A stretch of 64,000 nt of DNA from contig OZ176059.1 in the NCBI GenBank assembly GCA_964247055.1, positions 2,604,001 through 2,668,000 on the forward strand, written 5' to 3'. The number at the start of each line of letters is the position of its first letter. The first letter of the stretch is position 1. Position numbers and translations under genes: made by a program. Under the pieces are notes generated by a model that worked only from the letters and a program-made list of their open reading frames with translations, was not told the origin of the DNA and did not search any database. Origin of the DNA: Paragordius varius. Lineage: Eukaryota > Nematomorpha. Positions 34,485-49,400 of the stretch are shown here, one piece after another.

Positions 34485-37400
34485 ATGAGAAGGTTTAGCG
34501 ATATAATTGGATTAACGAAAAAAATTGTCACGATTTGTAGCTATTCAACTCTATTAACGTTATATCTAGCTTGTTATTTAGCTAGCAATACAGTGAATGC
34601 GGAAACAGAATTATCTAAAAAGTAATTTTTTAATATATATTGTTATTTGATGATGATCAAAAATAGCTTTTAAACTCTGCATTACTTGCAATCGAATATA
34701 AAATTTTTTAAAGTATATGCTTTCCTATTAAATATTTTTTTTACTGTTTAGAAAAGGATATGAGGAATTTAGATTACGAAATCATATCCCACATAATTTT
34801 CATGATATTCTATTTTTTTTGTAGAGGATTACACTTTAAATTTATGTTTTTAACACTTAAAGAAATAATTTATTTTCACATATATATATATATATATATA
34901 TAGATATTTTATAGTACAAACTTCGTTTCAGATTTTGGCAATTTTAGATTAGTTTTTTACCCTTTAATTTCGAAACTTACCAATTATATAGTCTAATATG
35001 GGGTGTCCAACACAAATGACCTTGCACATCGCATATTTGACTCAAAAAACCGACGGGCCTCATTATATATGGGCATTAATAAATATTTTATAAAACATAA
35101 AATTGTATGTAAAAAAATGCAAACACGATATAATTTGATTATTTTCTCCAATTTTTTCTTGTTCGTTGCCAATCGAAAAGACCTATTGAGAAAATTGTAA
35201 AAAAAAATTTGTGATATCTTTGCTAAAAAAGATTTGGCATTGATTTTATAATTTTTAAAATTTTAGCCATAGTATCGGATGGCCGCATGGTAGACCCCCA
35301 TGTCACAAAATCTACTCAGGGTTATTTCCACCAGCTTAAAAATTAAATTGTATATTTATTGTGGCAAACATAACAGGGGATGACCGATAATAATTTATAG
35401 TTTGCATGCAATTATAATAATAAATTAAGATTTCTAAGACGAGCTATAATTTATATTTTTATCATTTATCAGACAAAATAAAAATTAAATTTATTTTTTA
35501 TTTGTTCAAAATTATTTATTTTATAATGACACATATTTATATAGCTCATACATCACTATTGGTCCAAAAAGTATCCGACCTGGTGGTAAATATGATTTTT
35601 ACGTCCAATCTTTGATCCCGAATTTGGGTTCTTTTAGGGCTGAACTCATATTGGAAAGAATCCCTTTAGGAATATCATCTGGAAGCAATGAAACAATTTT
35701 ACAAAGGATTTTGGCCCAGGCTCAGGCTAACAATATCCGTGGAATCAAACCCTATAGAATAAGCTTCAACGTAATTTATGATTTATTTTATCTTGTAATA
35801 TCTGTAAGTAAACTTACTACATCGCAAGTAAATGTTAGATCCGTTACATGATATATATTTAGAAAAATAAGAGCGGGTGGATTATATATTGCAGTAAAAA
35901 TTTAAGAGGAAGAAAGATTAATATCAAAAAGTTTATGTATATAAAGACGTTGATAAAACACTACATGTCATTTATTTATTAAGTCTACGAAATTTTTAGA
36001 GCGGTCCACATAGCATATTTGATTAGGTTCGTTAATAGGTTTTAACTTGGGACAACTTTACAGCCTTTATCATATAAGCTAAATTTACTTTTGAAGTTTT
36101 TCAAGTTTTACTTTTCAACTTTATTCGCCTTAAATTCTTTCATATTCATTACAAATAAATACAACAATGGGTAGATTCCAACCGATTTTCCATTGAGCGC
36201 ACGGGAGGCAGTTACTTTCCCATCCAACAATGTCGTCACTCTCCGCATATTTGTTAACAACAATACCACCATATCTAATAGTAATGATCGTTCAGGCACC
36301 GGACCTAATTCACAAGGATCCACCAGGTCTGCGAGTTCCGCTTTAATTAGACGACCGGGGCCAATAATACGACCAACACCGATTAACACGAGGAATCAAA
36401 CTCAACTCATGGTAAATCCCAAAGTCCGAGCCATACTAATTCAACTTGATAAGGGAAAGTATAAGCCTGGGGATTTGGGTAGGTATATATTAACTCTCAA
36501 ACATTAGTTTTTAGCGTTAGAAAAAGATATATTCGTGGACCTTTTACAGGTGAGTTTAAATTAACATAAAAATGATGTATATTTTGAAATGAAAATTAAA
36601 TGGTATTTAAAGTTTGTTGTATATACAATCTTATATGTTTTATATGTTATAAATAAATTTTTTTAAGATTTTAATATAAAATACTGATAACTTAGAGAAA
36701 ATGAGATTATTTATTATGTATAATTTTAATTGAAAAGAAAAAATGAATTTCAGAACCTTCAAATGTATGATGCCAAACATAGTAGTTTAAAATATTTGTC
36801 TAAAAGAAAGGACAATTGGCCAAACAAAACATGCTAAAATGTCTAAATTTAACTTGGTCCTTATGTAAAATAACACACTTATAAACTTTTACAATTTAAA
36901 ATACATAATTGAGTGTTTTTGCACCGATTTTTCCGCGATTCTTTATTTCCTAACTCTAAACGATACGTTATAAGTAAAAAATGAGGTTTAATAAATATGG
37001 TTGTCTTATTATAAAATTTATATATTTTGTCTTTTTAAATTTAATTTTCACACTGCATTACATAGTTCGATTCCGAATTATAGTGGTAAATGCCAATCTC
37101 AAACCCGTGTCTGGAAACATAAATATATTTATAACTGATCCAAAGGATAATCGAGTTAAACAATGGTTGGATGAGAAATTGATTGGTGGTATACATTATA
37201 TATATATAATATCATTTTGTGGTTTAGAAGAGATTAACAAAATGAATCATGAATTTTACAATATCTGATAAAATTAGGGGTGCGTGCCATATAAAACAAA
37301 TTAATACAAAAAGCGACAAACAACTAATCATCAGTTTAGTTGTATCTTATTTTACACATGGAGATTTTGTGTAAAAAGATTTATCATATTTTGTATTTAG

Positions 37401-40400
37401 CAATAAATTGGGAAATATATTGTTAAAAGACGCGATTTACTTTAATATTTATAATATATTTCCAAAATGCGTTTGTGGCCTTTAAATTTTTAGATATGAC
37501 CAAGAGAAGTACTATGAATGGAGTTAAATATTTTAGCGGCAAATGTATGACTGTTAAATATTCAAATTGCAGTTTGCAATAATATTTATATCTCATACAA
37601 CCCGCATATAGAATTATTTTGCATTCTATAGGTTTGGAGCTTTATTTTATCATAACTTGTGGGCAAATTACCGTATCTTTAACGTTTTTGGTTATTTTTA
37701 ATGTCGTTAAATTTTCTCAATATATGGCATTTGTCCCACAGTTAGTGTATTGCAATATCTACATTAATATTTATAAAAAAGCTACAAATATATTGGCTAA
37801 ATCATATTTTTTGATAAATAATATAATGCCATAGGTATTGTTACGGCAGATTTTCGATTGGTAGATCGGGCTACACTTGGGTTTTGGACTTTGAGCGTTT
37901 TGTTTAGCGACAAAAAAATTGACGTTAGCGATAGTGTCTCCGTTTCTATAGCAACCGCTACACCCGATGTTTCTAAAAGTTTTGAAGTTGCTGAATTTGT
38001 TTTACCAACGTTTGATGTAACGTTACGGACTCAACCATGGGGTGTTGCCGATATACAAAAGGCGACAAACGGTATATATACACATAATATATGAAATAAC
38101 TTGTGTGTATCATTACGTTGTAAATGAATCATAAGTATAATTATTTGGAAAATACATATCTTTCCTCTCATATAATTCGTAATAGATGGAAACTCGGTGC
38201 AATCCATCAAGGTACGGGTGAAAGGAAATTTTGAACCCAAGTATATTATATATGTAAAGTTTGACCTGCTTTTTATAAAATTTTGATATAATGACTATCG
38301 AATTGACAGTTTTTAAATGATTTTCCTATGGAAAAAAGCAATTTTCTAATTTTTTTATTGATTGCAAATTTTTATCATCAAAATAAATAATCGAATTCAA
38401 AAATATGAGCCAGGTATGACGATTTTTTCTTTTAGCAAGTTTACCTATTGGTCTGGCCTAATTTTATTTTTTTATTTTGTTAAGTCGTTTCAATTGGATA
38501 CAATATAACCATTAAAAAAGTTTCATATTTATTAACCTAATCCATAGATTTACATTTTTTAAAAAAAAACATATATCATTAACATTTATTCGAATTCACC
38601 CTTGAAGTACCTCGAACATTTTATATTCATTCCTAAACAATTCGGATTTGCCTTTAAATTTCAATTTGACCATAATTATATTATATGTGTTTTTGGGCTA
38701 ATTTAATTCATTATTGTTATGAATATATCTTTATGGCATATTTCTCATTTATTTTCTGTGTTATATTAATTTTATACAAAGCTTTATTTTTTAAAAATAC
38801 CAAATAATAGAGGTAATTTTTGATTTTTTAAAATAATTTATTTTTACCATAATGTAATGTTTAAGGGGAAATTTCAATTCGAGAGGTCAATTTAAAATGC
38901 TCAAGGCTAAGTTTTTTAGAAAAATCGGATAATTGCCTAATTCATAGACGCTACGTAATTAAGTATACTTGTTTTGAGGGGAATATCTATTAATTGCTTT
39001 TCACTATTTAATTGTGTTGTGCCCGTAAATTAGATTTACATTTGGTGGGACAGTAGAAGGAAGAGCCATTATAACGTTCAAAGATAATTTTGGGCGATTT
39101 GATGCGGCCACACAAACATTCAAGACTGAATCCGTTTCCAAAACTATATTAACATCGACTAGTGATGTAACTGGAAAATACCCGTTTGAACTTGTAATCA
39201 CGTATGAACGGCCCAATCTTTCGACGGAAGAATTACAAAACTTGTACACCTTAATTTATTTTAACCTATATATATATATATATATATGGGCTTAAACCGC
39301 GGCCCACATGAGCCCCCCAAACTGATTTATTTCTGACCACAGATTTCGAAAATATTAAAATATATCATGTAAGGTTGTATTAGCGGTATATATTGCTGCT
39401 CACAATGCAATATTAGGTATGATTTTTATGCCAGTATGATAAAAAAACAAGGATCGCGCAATTTTTTATAATGCTATACATAATTAAACTCATTCATCTA
39501 TGTTTAACAGCCAAGTATTTGGTATTAATATACGTTGTGGCCCGCGCTATAAAAAGTTTTTTTTTAAAGAGCCCATGAAATTTTTTAGGCTAATACTATT
39601 GTTAGTAATTATGTATATGTATATAAATATAGACTGCCATCCTTTACGTTCGGTCGGGGTTATGAAGTGTCCCTTGAATTCCAGGATGCACAAACGCTTA
39701 AGAGCATTACCAAATCAAATTTTGTCCCATTTTATGATTATCCTTTATCATTGAGTATAACGGGCCCATCATTTTTTAAACCAGGACTGCCGTATTCTGT
39801 TCAGGTGATTTTATAGCTTATTTAACAAACACAAAATATATTTAAAAACAGTTTTATTTTTAAGTTTCAAAAGTTATTAAATGGAAATCATATTATTTTT
39901 TTAAGCCTACCATTTTTTACATTTAGGAATAATAATGAAGATTTTTGAATATTTTCTTCTGCATAAATTGTATATTAATTACATGTAAACATATTTCAAT
40001 TAAAAATAACTGCTAAATTGGTTAAAATGAGGAAAAAATCGTTTTCAGTATAATATATATATATATATATATATATTGATATCCGATGAATTCCATTTTC
40101 ATTATCCCCGCTGTCAGAATTTTCAATATAAAATTTTAATATTTTATTTAAGATTAAAAATTAAAATTTTCTAAGTAAAAATAGCTAACTAATTTTCCCC
40201 TATGTATTAATAGACAATTTTATTCTGCTTGCAGAAAAACGCTTTTTTACATTTTAATATCCACAAATAGTAGTTGACAAAAAGTGAATTTGTAACATTT
40301 ATGTTAATACAGTTCCCGTGTACCGCCTAAAACGAGGGCTGACTATAGATATATTCCAAATACACATTCAATTCACCCTTAAATATTTTAAACTTACCAT

Positions 40401-43400
40401 CGAACATTTTATCATTCCTAAAATTAAATTAGATGCGTTTGAGCTAATTTAACTCGTTATTATTGATATGATATAATATTACTTTATGGCAGGATTTAAA
40501 AAAATTTCAGTATTTTTAAGTTGATAAAAAAACAAAATTTTATTTTAAAAAAATATCAAATAATATAGGTAATTTTTGATATTTTTAAAAACACATGATT
40601 TGTTTTAGGTTAAATTTATTTCAGGGTAATTTTAAGTGTTCAGGGGTGAATTTAAATTGTTCAAGGGTAAATAGTTTATATATATCTGTATGTTTAGATA
40701 ACTGTTGGTCAAGCCGATGGCTCCCCTTTGCCCATAAACAATGAGTTTTTATCCGACATTTCGGATCGTGTTATGCGAGCACCCTTCAATCCTGTACGTG
40801 TCCAACTTAAGCGTACCATAAATTATGTTGAACCTATACGATTATCACCGCATATACTAACCAATTTACTCATAAGTAATAGTAAGAGCATTGAAGCACA
40901 AAAAAGGACACCCAATGATACATTTTCAAACATTGTTATTGGATCCGCCAAGGGACACATGGTTCAATACAGCATCCCAACACTAATTAAAAGTGAAAAT
41001 GTTAGTATTCGCCTAACTGCAAGCAACACAAAAAGGGGATCAACACCCCCCAATAGCTGTATAGTAAAGAGTCAAGGATTCATAGATGGTATAACTCTGC
41101 AAGTTAGCAATATTCAATATGAGGTATGACTGAAAAAAAATAGCGAAGGTTTATATATCTATGTATATATGATATCATATAGTTAAAATAATTTTTTTCC
41201 GTACAGGCTCAAATAATTGGTCAATCAAGAACAGCCTTTTTCGGCGCCTCGCGATTCGAAGAGCCCGACAATATCTTTTTGGAACTGAGGGATTCTCGTC
41301 CATCTGATCAAGCAAGCACGCCTTTGCGGGTATAGCTTTTTTGAGAGCATTCTTCTCTAATAATAAACATTTAAGTATTTAGCGACACCGTTCAAACAAC
41401 GGCAGAAATTTTGAATCATTTCATATAAACCGGAGGGTAATTTTCGAAATTTGACAGTAGGGTTTATATACAATGAGTTGTTCCTGTTTTCAGCTCCAAC
41501 TAAGACAATTTTTAATTTTTGTTATTACTAAAATTATATATATATTATATTGATAATAGCTTGGAAAATCGCACAGAATCACAGCTGTTTCCACACAGCC
41601 CTTGGCTTTCTTAACTGTAGTTTTTGTTTCTAAAGGGCGAGTTTATGCCATTAAAACATACGAGGTAAAATACATATATTCTAAATTTATTTACCCATTC
41701 ATATGTTAAATTTCATTATTCATCATCTATGTAGAATAAAAATGGACCTAGGACCAAAATTGATATATCATTTCCAGTAGATGCCGGATTAGCCCCTAAC
41801 TTTAATGTTTTGGCCTATAGCGTAGCTGGCCCAAAGAAAACAGTTATAGCGGATAGTTTATCGTTCCGTGTGGACCAATTTAGCGCCAATTTCGTATGCA
41901 TTTGATTGACACTACTATATCTGAATATTTTATATATCTTTACATAAATGCCATGCTAAAACAGAACGACACTGTTAAATTACAATATAAATTTTTATAT
42001 CAATGTAAATTTTTATATACTTTATTTACAGATCATATAATCGCTACCATGTTGTTAATTTTGAGAAAAGAAAGCGATTTGTGAATGATTATAAATATTT
42101 TGTTAAAAACTGAGATATTGTATATACTCACTCTAAACTTAGCTATTTATCTTATTTAATATAAATAAGTTTTCTAAAAATATATAAAAGAATTGAAAAT
42201 ATGTGGCTACATAAACATACTTTAAAACAAACGGTTGTTATTTATATTTTAATATTTTTTGGTGGAATTTGACATTTCAGGGGCCAAAAAATAATATAAT
42301 TTGTCATAATAGTTAATAACCTAATATGGTAAAAAATTGCCCATTGAATTGTACCAAACACTCCCTATAACTAAGCCCACTTGATTACAACAATAAAGTT
42401 TTATTCATTAATTTTAAATTAAACAAAAATTTTGCTTTTTAGGTCAATTTAACCTTTAGTCCAGGTGAAAATGTGACACCCATTATTGCACCGTTTGAAG
42501 ATGGATCGAATGGCACTTCTATCCTTACATTGGGTCCAAGGGAACGTGTTGTCTTAAATGTATATGATTTATTTGCCTGATCACGCATATATATACCATT
42601 TATAGTTCAAATTCACCCTTGAACAATTCAAATTCACCCTCGAACAATTCAAATTCACCCTCGAACAATTCAAATTCACCATCGAACAATTCAAATTCAC
42701 CCTAAAAATAAATTATGTGTTTTCGAACTAATATAATTTATTATTAATATAAAATATATGTTTATGGTATAGTTTATTATTTTTTCAGTATTATTTTAAT
42801 TTAAAATAGAATTTTTATTTTTTAAAAATATATAAAATATAGGTAATTTTTAATCTTAAAAAACATATATTTTATTTGAGGGTGAATTAAAATTGTTCAA
42901 GGGTGAATTTGAATTGTTCGAGGGTGAATTTGAATTGTTCGAGAGTGAATTTGAATTGTTCAAGGGTGAAATTGAATTGTTAATGGTATATATATGGTAT
43001 AATCCCCCTCCGCCCTATAATAATCCCCCCACGCCCTCATATTGAGCAGCATTATAAAACACAAAGTGTCTGTAAACTAGTGGGTCTTATCAAAAACTTT
43101 TTCGATTTTAAAACACGGCCTTGTTTTTAAGTTGCAATCGTTTAAAATTTAATTGATTAATCCTTTGTATAAGCATACCTCTTAGTTTATGGGTATATTG
43201 TGGAATATACCAAAAACAATTACCATTTTTTAAATAGTTTTGTTTATTATTATTGAATATTCAAAAAAACGAATATTTTATATTCATTTTTTAGAATAAA
43301 AATATTTTAATTCTTCCCAGAATAGGAATGATGCTATTATTACGCCATGTATTTTCAGGTTCATATGGGGGGATGTGCTTTATTTAGTTATATATATATA

Positions 43401-46400
43401 TATATATATATATAAGTAGAAATAAAAATTATAGAGACCGAACGTATAAATATAAAGACAAATATTTTTCTTCAAAAGACAATTAAACTTTAAAAAACTT
43501 AATTTTTTGAATTTAACTTTTATTGGTATAAATTGTAAAATATCAAATAAAGATGTAATTTGGTAATTTAATAATATGTATTTTTTACAACTGTAATAAA
43601 ATAGTTTATCTGCAAAATCAAGGTTTAAAACGAAAGTATGGTTGTCTTTGAAAACAATATGTTTGTCTTTATATTTTTACATTTTGTCTGTATAATTTAG
43701 TCAAAGAAATTTTACTGCACAAATATATACAGTAAAAATTGAAATAATACGGACAAAACGTAAAAATATAAAGACAAATATTTTTTTCTAAAGGACAACC
43801 ATATTTTTACAAGTTCAATTTGTTCAAATATTACTTAGTGTTTTGGGTTGCAAAATAGGGATTAGGTATGTAAATTGTTAATACACTCAAAAATATAATT
43901 TAAAAATGTAATCAAGTAGTTTATGGTAAAGAAAAATTAAGGTTTGAAAAAATAGGGTTGTCTCTTAGAAAAAAAAATATTTGTCTTTATATTTTTACGT
44001 TTTGTCCGTATAATTTCAATTTTTACTGTATATGTCTAGGTTTTAACTGCCCCAAACTCCCGGATCGGTCTTTTGGCCGTAGATAAAAGTGTCCAGCTAT
44101 TAAGCCAAGGGGCGGGTAATGACATAACTCGAGATGCCATAGAAAGTGAATTGAATGCATTTTCTGCAAGCTCGTCTGATTCGTTTGGGCCATTTTTCTT
44201 TTTTGGGAGTTTTGGCAATACTTTACAAATATTTGAAGTACTATATTACAACAGTTTTTATTGTAAACATATTTAATTATTATTATTATTTAAGTTTTTT
44301 GGGGAGGAATAGTTAACTTTTATAAATTGTTAAATAGGATGCATTTTTGTGTGATTGACTCTTTTTTTTCTACCCTAAAAATTAAAATTATACAGACAAC
44401 ACATAAAAACCAAAAGACTAACAATTTTTTTGAAAAAGACAACCATATGTATTAAATCTTAATTAATTTATATGTAATTCACCGTTTTGATATTGCGTAA
44501 CGGAGATTAGATATAATTTAAAATTGTAATTTATAAAAAGTGGTTATCTTTTGAAAAAAAAATGGTTCTTTAATAATATTTCTTTAAACCAAATTATTTT
44601 AGGGGTAGGCACGTAATAATAATAATATTAAAATATATCAATCCTTAAAAATCAAATTTATATTTTATGGTATGTTTTTATTATTTTAATTTACAATTGA
44701 AATTATACGGACAAAAGGTAAATATATGAAGACAAATATTTTGTCAAAAGAAAACCATACTTTTTTTATCCTTAATTTTTCCCATATAAATAATAATTAC
44801 AATTTTAAAATAGACATATTGTTTTATCAATTTTCATTTCATACAGAGTGAAACAATAAGTTATATTTTAAAAAAATCAAATTAAAGGTAGAGTGATTTG
44901 AAGAAAAAATTGTGTTTTTATTATTACGTTTTGTCCGTATAATTTCAATTTTTACTGTAATATACATTGTAGCGATCCAACTTGTTTGTCCTCACCGATG
45001 CCAATATTTTTACACCACCAACATTCACTACTTTTCCCGGTTCAGATTTTTTTTAATCCAATATTCCATAATTTACTAAAAGAATATTCAATTTTTCATT
45101 AAGTAATAGGAACTCAAGCGGGTGCCCAAAAAATAAATGTTACTAAATATTTTATTAAATTAACCAGATTTAGACTCCTTAAAATAGGGGAGACAATGTA
45201 AATATAAATTATTTTACCAATTGTAGTTTATTGCCAAAATTTGAAAAAGATTTATTTAGATTTAAATTATGAAAAATATGCTAATTTTAAGAAAAATTGT
45301 AAGCATTGGTATATTCTTAAAAATTTTATGGTCCGCATGTGGGACCCGCTGATCTAGATTATATAGCAATTTATGCACAAGCGAAAAAATTTTCATTTGT
45401 TTGCTTATTTATACACATAAGCACATTTTTTCTCTATACCCCAATCATAATTCCATTTTAACCAATGATAAATCCAATATAACCAATAATATGTCTCTTT
45501 ATTGCATACACATTCTATGTGATAGTGTTTTCTGAATTGGCTAGACCGGTGGCATTTACAACTGCTGCTCCTCAAAGGGATGGGGCTGCTGGTTCGGGTG
45601 GCGGTTCCTTAAATAAAGAAATTGTTACGAGAACTGATTTCCCAGAAACTTGGATATGGGTTGATGTTGATGCCAAGTATAAACTAAATTATTTTTGATT
45701 CCTTCTGTTTAATACCTAATAAATTATTAACACTTTGCGTGTGTTAAAATTTGTAAAGTAACCGTTAATCGAATTTATTTAAACGCCATTTTCGGCTTAT
45801 AAGTAAATTTTGTCAAACGTTGAAATAATAAATACAAAATTAATATTGGATTTAAAATAGTATGTTTTTAAACATGGTAAGATTATTTAAATTGTTTTTA
45901 TCCTGTATCAATTATTTCAGTATTCCAGCTAACACTAAAAGAAAAATGGTTGATGAAAACTTTTTAATTGTAAATTTTGAAAATTTTATAATGAAATTTA
46001 TAATATGTCAGAGTTTTATATTATGGCAGAAAATTATAAAAATTTGCATATAATAGTTGATTCCTTATTTTTTTATTCCTCCATTAATAAAGAGTTATTA
46101 CCATAGTTTTAAATTTAATTAATTTTAATTATATATGTATGTCAGTAATCAAGGAAAAGCAAGTGTAAATGAGCTAACGCCGGACACTATAACTACTTGG
46201 GTAGCATCTGCTCTATCACTCGATACTAAAGCTGGTTTGGGTATCTCCTCTGTACCCGGAGTGGTATAATTTTTTGGAAATATCAAAAAAACATATCTCT
46301 AGATAAGATGCGTATCAAAGCCCAAACCGATGGGAATGGAATAAATGATCAACATTTGTAACTAATCAATATGATTTGGTTTTTAGAACCGAATTTATAC

Positions 46401-49400
46401 TTTTTTCTCAGATATGGGTTTGAATTGGCTGGAACCGGTTAGCAATGCAAAACTTATACATATTTGAACGGTCTAAATCATAATGGCCACGCTGTCTTTA
46501 ATTGTCATAAGTTTGGAACATATTGTAAAGATAAACATTACCGTTTTTTAGTTTATACTATATAAACCAAATTGGTATAATGTTTAAAAAATTTTAATAG
46601 TTTGTATCAAAGATACATATGTTAATTTTTTCATGGTTTTTTAGTTTACGTATGGACTACAAAATGTCTTTGTAAAACTCATCATTTTAATACATAGAAA
46701 AAAAGTTATATGGCCTCCTAAAAGTCATTTAGATAACTACCAAAGCTAAGGTAACACAAAAAAGGATGCAAACGTATAATAATTTTAATTTATATATTTT
46801 ATGTTAAATAGCTTAGAGTCTTTCAACCATTTTTCGTAAATCTCAATTTGCCATTCTCTGTAATCCGAAATGAACGAGTACGCATACAAGCCATTGTATT
46901 CAATTTTTTGGGCAGAAATGTTAAGGTAATATAGCAATTATCATTCAACTTACAATAAAAACGTAAAAATTAAAGTATGGACAAAACGTAAAAAGTAAAA
47001 CATCATTTTTTGATCATTGTTTTTATATATATTAGCGATTACGAACGTAAATAAAATATAGTATAAAATTGAGCATGTTACCAATATTCCTTATCTAACT
47101 CCAAACGATAGTTATAGAAAAGAATAGTCTTTTCCTTTTTCTTTTATTTTTATTACTGTATTATAAATGTATTTTTTTCAACGTAATGTATTAAACGTTT
47201 TTGATAAACATTCTGCAAATTGAAAAGAATAATCCAAGTTAAATAAATAAAATAATTATATATTCAAACAACATTGAAAAAAACTTTTTTGTATATACTA
47301 TATGAAAACATTAAAGCAAAATTATAATTTGGGACCTTTGGTATTTAGGCATCCGTTATAATATCCGGACCGGAAAATTTAGCTGACCCCGAATTTGAGA
47401 TTTTGCCTCCTTTTAGCCAAACGACGATTGATTTGCCCGATTCATCCACAAAAACAGTTTTCTTTTGGATCAAACCTTTGAAAGTTGGTTTGTCAAAAAT
47501 TAAAGTGACCGCTCGCATCATAAATGATAGTGTTCCTGATGGTTTTCCAGGGGACGCAATCGAAAAAACCTTACCTATTAAAGTAATATATATATGACAA
47601 AAAATATTATTCTTTGTCGACAAAAGAGAACCAAGATATACACTTATATTAAAGTTTTATGTCAATCTGGTTTTAAGATCCGCTTTCACAAATTTTGAAA
47701 TTAAGGGAATAAACAAGGGTTAAATCTTCTCGTAGATATATAAATGGTCCATAATTGAAACGAATCAAAATTTTTAATTTAATATTCTTTTTTTGTTAAT
47801 TGGTACGTTATATTACTTTTTTTGTATTTTTATTCATACCCTTCATATCTTAGGCTGAAGGTGAAACGCAATTTTTTAATAAACCATTACTTATTACGCT
47901 AAATGCTGTGGCAAGCGGAGCTGAGCCCTCATTAGAACAAACAGTTGAGATAGATTGGAACGAGGAAAACTTCATACCTGGATCAAATTTCTTAGATATT
48001 TGCACCATTGGTATTAAATTGGATGTTTTATTAACCACAAATTATATTATTTAAAACCTAGTATTTACAAAATCAATTTATTTACAAAATTCGACTGATT
48101 TATACCGAATTCAGAATTTTATATATGTTATAATATAATTGAAATCGTTTATGAACTACCCTAAGCTAGATGTCTGCGATTACATTAGAGAAGATTGCCA
48201 AACTACATATTATATTTTTGTTTTATCTAAGTATTTTTATTTGAATTTCCGTTAACGGTGCCTTTAAATCACGATATTTTCAAGAATTCATCCTAAACAT
48301 ACTCTACGCCGTAATGTAGTAAAATATATCTATTCTGATATGGGATATAGGCGATATAATGGGACCTTCGCTTGCTAACATTGGGAATCTTATACGATTA
48401 CCATATGGATGTGGTGAACAGAATATGGTAAATTTTGCGCCCAATCTTTACATTTGGGCATATCTTCAAGCAAGGGGACTCACAACCCTAGCCATTAGAG
48501 CCAAAATTGTTGATTTTACTGAACAAGGTTTTTATAAATTCTTTTTGATTATATCCAAAAACTTTTGACTTTTATTTACACAAAAGCAGGGTAAATGTAC
48601 ATGGTTTATAACTCATTTTTAAAAAATCGTTAAAACAATAATTTAATGAATTGTAGTCTATTACCAATAGATAGTTTTTTTATAAAAATACAATACCTTG
48701 TATAAAAATGTGTATCGTAGCCTTGCTAATATATAGCTCATAATACTGTATCGGTATTTCATACCTACTAAAACAATTCGCAATCATTAGTTATAATTAT
48801 TTATATACACAATTTTTTATCCATCACCCAATGATGGCACAGGATACCAAAGACAACTTACGTTTCAACGCTTTGATGGATCCTTTAGTGCATTTGGTAA
48901 CAATGACCCTCGGGGTTCCATATGGCTAACAGCTTTAGTTGTTCGATCATTTGCCCTTGCCTCAACTCGGGGTCAGGGATTGGGTCTTATATTTGTTCAA
49001 GATAAAATTATACGGTATGTGTATATATATATATTTATATATATATATATATAAAGAGGTTTATATATATAATTAAATTATTTTCATTTTAGCGTTAAAC
49101 AAGGGTAAAATTGAAAAAGAAAGTAAAATCCATTTTTCTTTATTGTTAGCGGTTTATAAATGATATCATTTACAAAAATGATTTATCCCTAGTTAAACAT
49201 GTAAGGTTTTAACAAAATTGTTATTCAACAATTTATCCAAATTAGATATAAAATATTTAGGATCCTTTCAAAATATCATTTCGAGCAAGGGTGTCCAACA
49301 CAAATGACCTAACCACGCATTTTTTACTCAATAACCCCCACGGGTCGCATTCAAATTTATTATGAACACTCAGGAATAATTTATTTGATTTCTTACATAA

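Noticed and set aside
36108-36389. Minus-strand frame opposite thioester-gene exon 3
   Set aside because: It is a shadow of the plus-strand exon, whose frame continues correctly into both neighbouring exons.
42594-42989. CRISPR-like direct repeats
   Set aside because: The 21-bp repeats are contiguous without spacers and occur as inverted arms of a eukaryotic MITE.
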